Shown: positions 1 through 6,525, counted from the stretch's first letter. The stretch: 11,513 bases of DNA from a bacterium (GCA_029335935.2 JARJMV020000027.1:1-11513), one strand, 5' to 3'. A program made the numbers and translations. The notes: generated from the sequence alone by a model not told the origin.

Positions 1-519
1 GCCGAAGACCACCACGAGGTCGCCAGCTTGGGGGTAGGAGCATACGATCACGGCGTGCGCGGCGACGCAGCAGGGTTCGGTCATCGCGGCGTCTACGAAG
101 CTGAGGTTATCGGGCAGGCGGTGCAGGATTCGAGCGGGGACGCGCACATAGCGGGTCATCGCGCCGTTGACGCCGTAGCCGAATCCGAGTCGGTGGGGGC
201 AGAGGTTGTAGCGTCCGGTGCGGCAGTAGGCGCAGGTCTGGCAGATGACGGCGGCGGTCTCGCACGCCACGCGCGCGCCCACTTGCCAGTCGTGGACGCC
301 CTCGCCGACGGCTTCGATGACGCCTGCAAACTCGTGTCCCAGCACGACGGGCGTGTTCACCTGCCACGACTGCGTGTTGTGGTACTGGTGCAAATCGGAG
401 CCGCACACGCCCACCGCGCGCACGCGCACCACCACCTCGCCCGCGCGCGGAGTCGGCTCGGCAATCTCGCGCAGCTCCACGCTGCACGGCTCCAAAGCGT
501 AATGCACCACTGCCTTCAT
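1..519 (-). CDS. Zinc-dependent alcohol dehydrogenase (MDR family), N-terminal part
   Basis: Oxidoreductase of the medium-chain dehydrogenase/reductase superfamily, which interconverts alcohols or polyols and carbonyls with NAD(P). The 173 visible residues cover the GroES-like catalytic domain. The catalytic zinc ligands are visible: Cys39 in VCGSD, His62-Glu63 in GHEFAGV, and Glu148 in MTEPC. The structural zinc lobe is Cys93, Cys96, Cys99 and Cys107 in the C-x2-C-x2-C-x7-C spacing. The frame runs off the left edge at VVVFG, the start of the Rossmann nucleotide-binding glycine motif, so roughly half the protein is missing. The ATG at 519 gives the usual MKAVV start of the family. There is no Shine-Dalgarno sequence, but a TATACT box ends 9 nt upstream, so the mRNA leader is probably a few bases or none. 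The zinc motifs resemble threonine 3-dehydrogenase and sorbitol dehydrogenase types; the substrate cannot be read from this half. Confidence 0.93.
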   Translation of the reverse strand, partial: MKAVVHYALEPCSVELREIAEPTPRAGEVVVRVRAVGVCGSDLHQYHNTQSWQVNTPVVLGHEFAGVIEAVGEGVHDWQVGARVACETAAVICQTCAYCRTGRYNLCPHRLGFGYGVNGAMTRYVRVPARILHRLPDNLSFVDAAMTEPCCVAAHAVIVCSYPQAGDLVVVFG

Positions 520-528
520 GCCCAGCAG

Positions 529-534
529 AGTATA
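529..534 (-). promoter_or_regulatory. -10 box (TATACT) of the alcohol dehydrogenase gene
   Basis: Reads GAGGTATACTCTG on the minus strand, 9 nt before the ATG at 519. No convincing -35 is visible at 16-18 bp. The predicted start of transcription is about 3 nt before the ATG, so the message would be nearly leaderless. The same core recurs before other genes of this window. Confidence 0.55.
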
Positions 535-566
535 CCTCTGCGTGATTGCCATCGGGCGACCTCGTG

Positions 567-572
567 TATACT
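567..572 (+). promoter_or_regulatory. -10 box (TATACT) of the alpha/beta hydrolase gene
   Basis: TATACT lies exactly 6 nt before the ATG at 579, so a normal sigma-70 start site would be the A of the start codon: a leaderless mRNA. A -35-like TTGCCA sits at 546-551 with a short 15-bp spacer. This box and the one at 529-534 point away from each other within a 59-bp intergenic region. Confidence 0.55.
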
Positions 573-578
573 ATAGGT

Positions 579-1466
579 ATGTGGCTCGTGATTGTGGTTG
601 CGGTTGGCTTCGCGCTGGGGATACTCCTGCTGGTGAACTATCTCGCCACGAAGGCGACCTTGCGTCCGCCGCGCACGCCGTTTTTTATGACTCCGCGCGA
701 TGTGGGACTGCCCTATCAGAATGTGGCGTTCCCCTCGCGCGACGGCATCCGCCTGTACGGCTGGTGGATACCCAACCCCAAGCCTGTCGGCACAGCAATC
801 TTGTGCCATGGCTATCTGATGAACCGTTGCGAGCCACTCCCCGTCGCCAGAGAGCTGTGGCATGCAGGGTTCCACTGCCTTGTGTTCGATTTCCGCGCGA
901 TGGGCAAAAGCGAGGGCGATTTATGCACGATTGGCGATAAGGAGCGGCTGGATGTGCTGTCGGCGGTAGATTTCGTGTGTCGCACCGCGCCCGAGCTGCC
1001 TGTGGTGGTGTACGGCGCGTCGATGGGGGGCGCAGCGAGCCTGTTGGCGGCGGCAGAGGACGACCGTATCCGCGCCGTGGTCGCCGACTCCGCATATGCA
1101 CGGCTGAGCGAGGCTGTTAAGGGTTGGTGGCGCAGCACGGTGGGCAGGGCGTCGTTTCTGCTGCACCCCACGCTGTGGATTGGCAGGCTGTACACGCGCC
1201 GCTCGCCCGTCAAAGTTGCTCCTGAAGACATCATTGGGCACATCGCGCCGCGCCCTGTGCTGCTGATGCACGGTACAAAAGACCAGCTCATCTCGCCGCG
1301 CCACGCCGAACGGCTCTACCAAGCCGCGCGTGAGCCTAAACAGCTCTGGTGGGCGGATGGCTGCGAGCATGTGCAAGCCCGCTACGAACGCCCCGATGAG
1401 TTCTACCAAGTGCTGGTGAACTTCATGCTCAAGGCGGTGAACGCGCCCGAAGTGAACCCGCAGTAG
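579..1466 (+). CDS. Membrane-anchored alpha/beta hydrolase (serine hydrolase)
   Basis: A 295-residue protein of the alpha/beta hydrolase fold, serine aminopeptidase/BAAT-like branch, with unknown substrate. Residues 2-22 form one hydrophobic helix, a signal anchor that would tether the enzyme at the membrane. The catalytic parts are in order: oxyanion-loop HGY (77-79), nucleophile elbow GASMGG with Ser148, Asp235 in HGTKD, and His264 in CEHVQAR. An in-frame TTG at 546 would add 11 residues, but the ATG is preferred because the TATACT box overlaps that extension and leads straight into the ATG. hisD starts 20 nt after its stop, but hisD has its own -10-like box, so the two need not be one operon and there is no clear link to histidine synthesis. 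Likely roles are esterase, lipase or peptidase; the sequence does not decide. Confidence 0.92.
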   Translation: MWLVIVVAVGFALGILLLVNYLATKATLRPPRTPFFMTPRDVGLPYQNVAFPSRDGIRLYGWWIPNPKPVGTAILCHGYLMNRCEPLPVARELWHAGFHCLVFDFRAMGKSEGDLCTIGDKERLDVLSAVDFVCRTAPELPVVVYGASMGGAASLLAAAEDDRIRAVVADSAYARLSEAVKGWWRSTVGRASFLLHPTLWIGRLYTRRSPVKVAPEDIIGHIAPRPVLLMHGTKDQLISPRHAERLYQAAREPKQLWWADGCEHVQARYERPDEFYQVLVNFMLKAVNAPEVNPQ

Positions 1467-1470
1467 TAGG

Positions 1471-1476
1471 TATACT
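1471..1476 (+). promoter_or_regulatory. -10 box (TATACT) of the hisDBH cluster
   Basis: Reads TAGGTATACTCTCC between the hydrolase stop and hisD. It ends 10 nt before the hisD ATG, so the predicted leader is about 4 nt, and no Shine-Dalgarno sequence is present. The -35 region lies inside the hydrolase C-terminal codons and is not recognisable. No attenuator or His-codon leader peptide is seen before hisD. Confidence 0.5.
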
Positions 1477-1486
1477 CTCCCTGCGT

Positions 1487-2776
1487 ATGCTACGAGTGTT
1501 GAACTTGCAGGCGGAGCCGATAGAGCGTGTGCTGGCGCAGTTGCGTCAGGGCGCGCCGCAGCCGACCCCTGAGATGGAAGCCCAAGTGCGCACGATTTTG
1601 GAGCGCGTGCGGATGGAAGGCGACCGCGCCCTGCTGGACTACACGCGCCAGTGGGACTGCCCCACGTTGGAGGCTTTAGAGGTCGCCGACGCCGAGTTCG
1701 AGGCGGCGTATCGGCAGGTGGACACCGCGCTCATCACGGCAATCCAGCAGGCGGCGGCGCGCGTGCGGCGGTTCCATAAGCCCCAACGCCCCCATTCGTG
1801 GCACATACTGGAGGCGCACGGCGGCTGGTTGGGGCAACTCGTGCGCCCGCTGACGCGAGTCGGCGTCTACGCCCCCGGCGGACGCGCCCAGTACCCCAGC
1901 ACGGTCATCATGAACGCCATCCCCGCCAAAGTGGCAGGCGTGGACGAGGTCATCCTCTGCACGCCGCCCCAGCGCGACGGCACTATCCCCCCAAGCGTGC
2001 TGGTCGCCGCGCGCGAATCGGGCGTGAGCCGCGTGTTCAAGCTGGGCGGCGCACAAGCCGTCGCGGCGATGGCGTTCGGCACAGAGACCGTCCCCGCCGT
2101 TGAGAAGATTGTCGGACCGGGCAACCTCTATGTCGCGCTGGCGAAACGGATGCTGTGGGGGACGGTGGGCGTCGACTTGTGGGCAGGTCCCAGCGAGGTT
2201 GCTGTGATTGCCGACGAGAGCGCGAACCCTGCTTACATCGCCGCCGACCTGATGACGCAGTTAGAGCATGGCGCGGAGTCGGTGGGCTACCTATTCACGC
2301 CGAGCGAGCGTATTATGCACGAGACCCGCGCCGCGCTTAGCAACCTGTTGCCCCAGCGTGCGCGCCGCGCGATTTTGGAGCAGTCGCTCGGCAACAGCGT
2401 CGGGGTGTTGACGCGCAGCCTGCCTGAAGCGTTCGAGCTCGCCAACGCCGCCGCGCCCGAACACCTGACGCTGATGGTGCAGCAGCCGATGCACTGGCTC
2501 GGTCATGTGCGCAACGCAGGCTGCATCTTCTTGGGGCACGACACGCCTCAGGCGGCGGGCGATTATGTGGCAGGTCCCAGCCATACGCTCCCCACAGGGC
2601 GCGCCGCGCGGTTCGAGTCGCCTGTGTCGGTGGAGACCTTCCTCAAGCGCAGCAGCGTGATCGCACTCAGCCGAGACGCCTTGCGCCACCTCGCGCCCGA
2701 CATCCTGGCGCTCGCGGACGCCGAAGGCTTGGAAGCGCACGCCGCCGCCGTCCAACTACGCTTACATCAGGAGTAG
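1487..2776 (+). CDS. hisD: Histidinol dehydrogenase
   Basis: Catalyses the last two steps of histidine synthesis, oxidising L-histidinol to L-histidine with two NAD+; zinc enzyme, cytoplasmic homodimer. The 429 residues match the family length. The catalytic and zinc residues known from the E. coli enzyme are all present, each shifted by one position: Gln258 and His261 in QLEHG, the Glu325-His326 pair in APEHL, Asp359 in AAGDY and His418 in LEAHA. The family blocks GVYAPGG (126-132), the LGGAQAVAAMAFGT stretch (187-199) and KIVGPGN (207-213) are intact. The ATG at 1487 has no Shine-Dalgarno sequence and lies 10 nt after a TATACT box. It is first of three his genes, with hisB 3 nt after its stop. 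Confidence 0.98.
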   Translation: MLRVLNLQAEPIERVLAQLRQGAPQPTPEMEAQVRTILERVRMEGDRALLDYTRQWDCPTLEALEVADAEFEAAYRQVDTALITAIQQAAARVRRFHKPQRPHSWHILEAHGGWLGQLVRPLTRVGVYAPGGRAQYPSTVIMNAIPAKVAGVDEVILCTPPQRDGTIPPSVLVAARESGVSRVFKLGGAQAVAAMAFGTETVPAVEKIVGPGNLYVALAKRMLWGTVGVDLWAGPSEVAVIADESANPAYIAADLMTQLEHGAESVGYLFTPSERIMHETRAALSNLLPQRARRAILEQSLGNSVGVLTRSLPEAFELANAAAPEHLTLMVQQPMHWLGHVRNAGCIFLGHDTPQAAGDYVAGPSHTLPTGRAARFESPVSVETFLKRSSVIALSRDALRHLAPDILALADAEGLEAHAAAVQLRLHQE

Positions 2777-2779
2777 ACG

Positions 2780-3412
2780 ATGCGAACCCCCAATCCCGGC
2801 TCACGATTCGGCATGTACGAACGCGAAACCAACGAGACGCGCGTGTATGTCTCGGTGGACTTAGACGGCACGGGCAACGCCCAGATTAGCACGGGCGTCG
2901 GCTTCTTAGACCATATGCTCGCCCAGCTCGCCCGACACGGCTCCATAGACCTTGTAATCAGCGCGACAGGCGACTTGGCGGTGGACGAACACCACACGGT
3001 GGAGGATGTGGGTATCTGCTTGGGCAAGGCGGTGCAGCAGGCGTTGGGCGATATGCGGGGCGTTCAACGCTACGGCTGGGCGATTGTACCGATGGACGAA
3101 TCGCTGGCGACCGTCGCAATCGACCTGAGCGGGCGACCGCTGCTGGTGTTCCATGCGGCGTTCCAGCGCGAGCGCGTCGGGCAACTGCCCACCGAACTCG
3201 TCGCCGAGTTCTTCCGCGCGTTCGTCAGCCACGCGCACGCCACGCTCCATATCCAACTGCACCACAGCAGCAACGACCACCACGCCATCGAGGCAATCTT
3301 CAAGGCGTTCGCGAAAGCATTGGAGATGGCGACCCGCTTCAACCCTCGTCAGCCAGGCGCTCCGTCCACCAAAGGCTACATCGAGGGAACCGAGCCTCCG
3401 AGCGGCTTGTGA
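2780..3412 (+). CDS. hisB: Imidazoleglycerol-phosphate dehydratase
   Basis: Dehydrates imidazole glycerol phosphate to imidazole acetol phosphate, the sixth step of histidine synthesis; a manganese enzyme that normally forms a 24-mer. This is the monofunctional form (210 residues) without the histidinol-phosphatase domain of the E. coli fusion. The duplicated metal-binding motifs are intact: FLDHM (42-46), DEHHTVED (69-76), TLHI with His157, and DHHAIEAIFKA (166-176), plus the C-terminal STKG (196-199). An AGGAG at 2769-2773 overlaps the hisD stop codon and sits 6 nt before the ATG, so translation is probably coupled to hisD. Confidence 0.98.
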   Translation: MRTPNPGSRFGMYERETNETRVYVSVDLDGTGNAQISTGVGFLDHMLAQLARHGSIDLVISATGDLAVDEHHTVEDVGICLGKAVQQALGDMRGVQRYGWAIVPMDESLATVAIDLSGRPLLVFHAAFQRERVGQLPTELVAEFFRAFVSHAHATLHIQLHHSSNDHHAIEAIFKAFAKALEMATRFNPRQPGAPSTKGYIEGTEPPSGL

Positions 3413-3428
3413 AGTAATACTTAAAGCA

Positions 3429-3497
3429 ATGAAAACCCTAACTGTACGCGGTATCGTCCGTCTGGAAGTAGTGAATTGGCGAGCGAAGGTTCCATGA
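3429..3497 (+). CDS. Possible 22-codon leader ORF ending on the hisH start
   Basis: An ATG-started frame of 22 residues (MKTLTVRGIVRL, then EVVNWRAKVP) fills the gap between hisB and hisH. Its TGA overlaps the hisH ATG in the ATGA arrangement typical of translational coupling. The upstream stretch (TAATACTTAAAGCA) is AT-rich against its surroundings and has no clear Shine-Dalgarno sequence. It contains no histidine codons, so it is not a classical his attenuator peptide. No family is recognised. It may be a chance frame in a short spacer. Confidence 0.22.
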   Translation: MKTLTVRGIVRLEVVNWRAKVP

Positions 3498-4135
3498 TAG
3501 CTCTCGTCAACTATGGGATGGGCAACTTGCGCAGTGTGCAGAAAGCGCTGCAGTATCTGGGCGCGGAGGCGCACATCACGAGCGAACCTGCCGACCTTGC
3601 GGTTGCGGACGCCATCGTGTTGCCGGGGGTAGGCGCGTTCGGCGCGGCGATGCAGCGCCTGCACGAGGCAGGGCTCACCCACGCAATCCGACGCGCGATT
3701 GAGCAGGGCAAGCCGTTCTTGGGCATCTGCTTGGGGCTACAATTGCTGTTTGAGCGCAGCTCCGAATCGCCAGGTGTGGCGGGGCTGGGCGTGCTGAAGG
3801 GGCAGGTGGTGAGCTTTTCGGAGACGCCCCAGTTCGCGATGCGTGTGCCGCACATCGGCTGGAGCCGTCTGCGTCTCAGCCAGCCTCTGTACCCGCTCTG
3901 GCAGGGCGTTCCCGACGGCGCATATGTCTACTTCGTGCATTCCTACTATGCCGAGCCTGCCGACCCTGCGCTCATCACGGCATACTGCGACTACGGCGTG
4001 CCGTTCGCCTGTGCGGTGGCGTCTGCCCATCTCCACGCCGTACAGTTCCATCCAGAGAAGAGCAGCGCAGTCGGGTTGCAAATCCTGCGCAACTTCTGCG
4101 CGGGTGTTGTCGGCTCCAGCGCAGACGCCTCTTGA
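3494..4135 (+). CDS. hisH: Imidazole glycerol phosphate synthase, glutamine amidotransferase subunit
   Basis: Glutaminase half of IGP synthase. It releases ammonia from glutamine and channels it to HisF, which makes imidazole glycerol phosphate and AICAR. The 213 residues carry the class I amidotransferase triad: Cys79 in GICLG, His186 and Glu188 in QFHPEKS, with the early motif NYGMGNLRSV (6-15) and the oxyanion-loop region PGVGAFG (44-50). The ATG at 3494 is preferred over an in-frame TTG at 3476 because it gives the standard MIALVNYG start and has GAAGG at 3485-3489, 4 nt upstream. HisF and HisA are often adjacent but here the next genes are tRNAs, so the partner subunit is encoded elsewhere. 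Confidence 0.97.
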   Translation: MIALVNYGMGNLRSVQKALQYLGAEAHITSEPADLAVADAIVLPGVGAFGAAMQRLHEAGLTHAIRRAIEQGKPFLGICLGLQLLFERSSESPGVAGLGVLKGQVVSFSETPQFAMRVPHIGWSRLRLSQPLYPLWQGVPDGAYVYFVHSYYAEPADPALITAYCDYGVPFACAVASAHLHAVQFHPEKSSAVGLQILRNFCAGVVGSSADAS

Positions 4136-4158
4136 ATTTCGCTCGGCGTTCGGGGTAT

Positions 4159-4164
4159 TATAAT
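4159..4164 (+). promoter_or_regulatory. -10 box (TATAAT) of the tRNA pair
   Basis: A perfect TATAAT lies 7 nt before the mature 5' end of tRNA-Val, so transcription would begin at or within a base or two of the tRNA itself. The context GGTATTATAATAGG resembles the GGTATA boxes of the window. A TTGAAT at 4132-4137 is too far away (21 bp) for a good -35. Confidence 0.6.
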
Positions 4165-4171
4165 AGGGTGT

Positions 4172-4246
4172 GCGCAGTTAGCTCAGAGGTAGAGCACTTC
4201 CTTGACGTGGAAGGGGTCGGAGGTTCGAATCCTCCACTGCGCACCA
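4172..4246 (+). tRNA. tRNA-Val (anticodon GAC)
   Basis: A 75-nt gene with encoded CCA. The acceptor arms GCGCAGT and ACTGCGC pair fully, with discriminator A. The D stem is GCTC/GAGC, the anticodon stem CTTCC/GGAAG closes the loop TTGACGT (anticodon GAC, reading GUC and GUU), and the T arm is GGAGG-TTCGAAT-CCTCC. It is followed after only 4 nt by tRNA-Pro, so the two are surely cotranscribed. Confidence 0.97.
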
Positions 4247-4250
4247 GACA

Positions 4251-4328
4251 CGGGGCGTGGCGCAGTATGGTCAGCGCGCCTGCTTTGGGTGCAGGAGGTC
4301 CTCGGTTCGAGTCCGAGCGCCCCGACCA
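4251..4328 (+). tRNA. tRNA-Pro (anticodon TGG)
   Basis: A 78-nt gene with encoded CCA. The acceptor arms CGGGGCG and CGCCCCG pair fully, with discriminator A. The D stem is GCGC/GCGC, the anticodon stem CCTGC/GCAGG closes the loop TTTGGGT (anticodon TGG), and the T arm is CTCGG-TTCGAGT-CCGAG. Its last base directly touches the stop codon of the convergent pyrophosphorylase gene, leaving no space for a terminator. Confidence 0.97.
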
Positions 4329-5372
4329 TCACTTGCGTGAACGGGGGTTGGCGTCCACAATCACGCCGTCGAAGATGGCGACATTCGATTTCACTTTGCA
4401 TTCACGCCCGACCACGCAGCGCACCAGCATCGTGTCGCGCATCACGACCGCGCCATCCCACAGAATGCTCTCTTGGACCACCGCGCCCTCTTCCACCACG
4501 CATCCTTCGCCAAGCACGCTGTTTTCCAGCACCTTTGCGCCCGATTCGATGCGCGCGCCCGAGCCAATCAGCACGGGATAGGCAATCTCGGCGTCGTCGG
4601 CTATCTGCACATCCTCGCCAATCCAGACGAACTTGCGCGGTTCGGGGTAGGGCATCTGCAGCTGCACGCGCCCTGCGAGCGCGTCCCAGTGCGCTTGCTG
4701 GTAGGTCTTCAGGTTGCCCACATCCTTCCAGTAGCTGGAGGTCAGAAAGCCATACAGCGGCAGTTTGCGCTCGATGAGCAGGGGCAGCAGGTTCTTGCCG
4801 AAGCCGTAGGGCGCGCCGCGCGGAATCAGCTCCAGCGCGTCAGGCTCCAGCACATAGATGCCGATGTTCGCCGCGTTGGAGAAAATCATCTCGCCTTTGG
4901 GCTTCTCCAGAAAGCGCGTGATGCGTCCGCGCTCGTTCAAAAGCGCGATGCCGTACTCCGACGGATCTTCTACCAGCGAGAGCGCAATCGTGCAGAGAGC
5001 TTTCTTCTCTTTGTGGAACTTGATAAGGCGCGTCAGGTCCAAATCGGTCAGGTCGTCGCCGCCAATCACGATGAAGGTATCGTCGAAGAAGTCCTCACAT
5101 CGCTTCACGCTGCCTGCATCGCCCCAGAGTTGCTCCTCTTCCGAGTAATGGATGCGCACTCCCCAGCGCGAGCCATCGCCGAAGTACGCTTTAATCTGCT
5201 CGCCCAAGTAATGGAGGTTCACCATAATCTCGGTGAAGCCGTGCTGCTGGAGCAGGTTGACGAGATGCTCCATCACGGGGCGGTTTACGATGGGCACCAT
5301 CGGTTTCGGCAGGGCGCGGGTGAGGGGGTCTAAGCGCGAGCCGACGCCTGCCGCGAGAATCATCGCCTTCAT
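4329..5372 (-). CDS. NDP-sugar pyrophosphorylase (sugar-1-phosphate nucleotidyltransferase) with left-handed beta-helix tail
   Basis: Joins a sugar 1-phosphate to an NTP to make an NDP-sugar with release of pyrophosphate; cytoplasmic, feeding glycan synthesis. Of 347 residues, about 1-235 form the nucleotidyltransferase domain. It begins with the signature LAAGVGSRLDPLT (6-18) and PKPMVP (22-27), followed by the metal-site region GGDDLTD (104-110), FLEKP (154-158) and YWKDVG (214-219). About 250-335 is a hexapeptide-like left-handed beta-helix (IGSGARIESGAKV, then VVEEGAVV). The layout resembles mannose-1-phosphate guanylyltransferases and glucose-1-phosphate thymidylyl- or uridylyltransferases; the base and sugar are not decidable. 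The ATG at 5372 overlaps the aminotransferase stop by 4 nt (ATGA), with AAGAGGTGG 7 nt upstream, so the pair is coupled. An open frame continues upstream to 5744 but is only a shadow of the aminotransferase. Confidence 0.94.
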   Translation of the reverse strand: MKAMILAAGVGSRLDPLTRALPKPMVPIVNRPVMEHLVNLLQQHGFTEIMVNLHYLGEQIKAYFGDGSRWGVRIHYSEEEQLWGDAGSVKRCEDFFDDTFIVIGGDDLTDLDLTRLIKFHKEKKALCTIALSLVEDPSEYGIALLNERGRITRFLEKPKGEMIFSNAANIGIYVLEPDALELIPRGAPYGFGKNLLPLLIERKLPLYGFLTSSYWKDVGNLKTYQQAHWDALAGRVQLQMPYPEPRKFVWIGEDVQIADDAEIAYPVLIGSGARIESGAKVLENSVLGEGCVVEEGAVVQESILWDGAVVMRDTMLVRCVVGRECKVKSNVAIFDGVIVDANPRSRK

Positions 5373-6487
5373 ACGACAGCCACCTCTTGTTGAACGAACT
5401 CCAGCACGCTGTGCGCGACCAGCGCGATTTGGTCTTCGGTGAGTTCGGAATGCACGGGCAGCGAGAGCGCCTCCTGCGCAGCGCGCTCGGCGTGGGGTAG
5501 GTCGCCCGCGCAGTAGCCCAGAAACTGATAGGCAGGCTGCAGGTGGAGGGGCAGGGGATAGTAGACCGCGCTCTCCACGCCGCGCTGACGCAGATAATCG
5601 CGCAGAGCGTCGCGCTGCGGCGTGCGCACGGTGAACTGGTGATACACATGATAGTTGTAGGGGCGCACGACGGGCAGTTGCAGGGGCGCGTCGGCGAGCA
5701 GGGTACGGTAGAGCGTTGCATGGTAGCGTCTGCGCTCCGTCCACTCGCTCAGATGACGCATTTTCGCCCGCACAATCACGGCTTGCAGCTCGTCCAATCG
5801 CGCGGTGTAGCCGATGTCTTCGTAGTAGTAGCCGCCGTTCATGCCATGCACGCGCAGACTGCGCACTTTGTGGGCAATTTGCTCGTCGTTGGTGATGACC
5901 ATGCCTGCGTCGCCAGCTGCGCCGATGTTCTTAGTGGGGAAGAAGCTCAGCGTGGCGGCGTGGGCGAACGCGCCGATAGGCTCCTCGTAGTGGCGTGCGC
6001 CGATTGCCTGAGCCGCGTCCTCAATCAGCCACAGCGCATGCCGATCGGCAATCGTGCGCAGGGCGCGCATCTCGGCGGACTGCCCATACAGGCTCACGGG
6101 CAAGATTGCGCGGGTGCGTGGGGTAATCGCTGCCTCCACTTGATTGGGGTCTAAGTTGTAGGTTTCGGGGTCGATATCCACGAACACGGGCGTCGCGCCG
6201 AGCTGCACAATCACCTCCGTCGTGGAGACGAAGGTGAAAGGCGTGGTAATGACCTCATCGCCTGGTTGCACGCCGACGGCGCGCAGGGCGAGCTTGAGGG
6301 CGTCCGTGCCCGAACTCACACCGATTGCATAACGCGCGTTGCACGCCTGCGCCACTTCGGTCTCTAAGGCTTGCACATGCTCGCCCAGAATGTATCGTCC
6401 GCTCGCCAACACCTCCAGCAGAGTGGGTTCCAACTCCGCGCGTATGCGGCGATACTGGCTACCTAAATCCGCCATCCTGACTTGCAA
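5369..6487 (-). CDS. DegT/DnrJ/EryC1/StrS-family sugar aminotransferase
   Basis: PLP-dependent aminotransferase that turns an NDP-keto-sugar into an NDP-amino-sugar, using glutamate or glutamine as amino donor. From the TTG start it has 372 residues. The conserved parts are SSGTDAL (58-64), the PLP-holding EDAAQ with Asp157, and SFFPTKNIGAAGDAG with Schiff-base Lys186. The LDELQ block (231-235) and a typical C-terminal domain follow. The TTG at 6487 gives MQVRMADLGSQY, the normal family start, and lies 11 nt after a strong AAGGAGG (6499-6505). An ATG at 6526 overlaps the tgt stop but would add 13 untypical residues that cover the TATACT box and the ribosome binding site. The FFP-K-N-GA-GDAG pattern is like dTDP-sugar aminotransferases of the QdtB/FdtB type. 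Substrate is unproven; no dehydratase is in the window. Confidence 0.93.
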   Translation of the reverse strand: MQVRMADLGSQYRRIRAELEPTLLEVLASGRYILGEHVQALETEVAQACNARYAIGVSSGTDALKLALRAVGVQPGDEVITTPFTFVSTTEVIVQLGATPVFVDIDPETYNLDPNQVEAAITPRTRAILPVSLYGQSAEMRALRTIADRHALWLIEDAAQAIGARHYEEPIGAFAHAATLSFFPTKNIGAAGDAGMVITNDEQIAHKVRSLRVHGMNGGYYYEDIGYTARLDELQAVIVRAKMRHLSEWTERRRYHATLYRTLLADAPLQLPVVRPYNYHVYHQFTVRTPQRDALRDYLRQRGVESAVYYPLPLHLQPAYQFLGYCAGDLPHAERAAQEALSLPVHSELTEDQIALVAHSVLEFVQQEVAVV

Positions 6488-6514
6488 TCTCGAATCGTCC
6501 TCCTTGCTGCGCAT

Positions 6515-6520
6515 AGTATA
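6515..6520 (-). promoter_or_regulatory. -10 box (TATACT) between tgt and the sugar aminotransferase
   Basis: Reads GAGGTATACTATGC on the minus strand just after the tgt stop codon. The predicted transcription start near 6508 would leave a short leader containing AAGGAGG before the TTG start at 6487. It would allow the sugar pair to be expressed apart from tgt. No -35 consensus is visible. Confidence 0.45.
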
Positions 6521-6525
6521 CCTCA

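Noticed and set aside
1487..1600. Histidine attenuator before hisD
   Set aside because: The gap to the hydrolase is 20 nt, with no leader peptide, His codon run or terminator/antiterminator pair.
2906..3682. Minus-strand open frame (258 codons) across hisB and hisH
   Set aside because: It is antisense to two confidently identified his genes and crosses their junction, with no family features.
4251..4328. tRNA-Pro 3' end as an integration (attachment) site
   Set aside because: The downstream neighbour is an ordinary gene abutting the CCA; no integrase, no repeated tRNA tail and no composition change is seen.
4473..5333. Long plus-strand open frame (286 codons) opposite the pyrophosphorylase
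   Set aside because: No recognisable domain, and the minus-strand frame has clear nucleotidyltransferase motifs; a GC-rich shadow frame.
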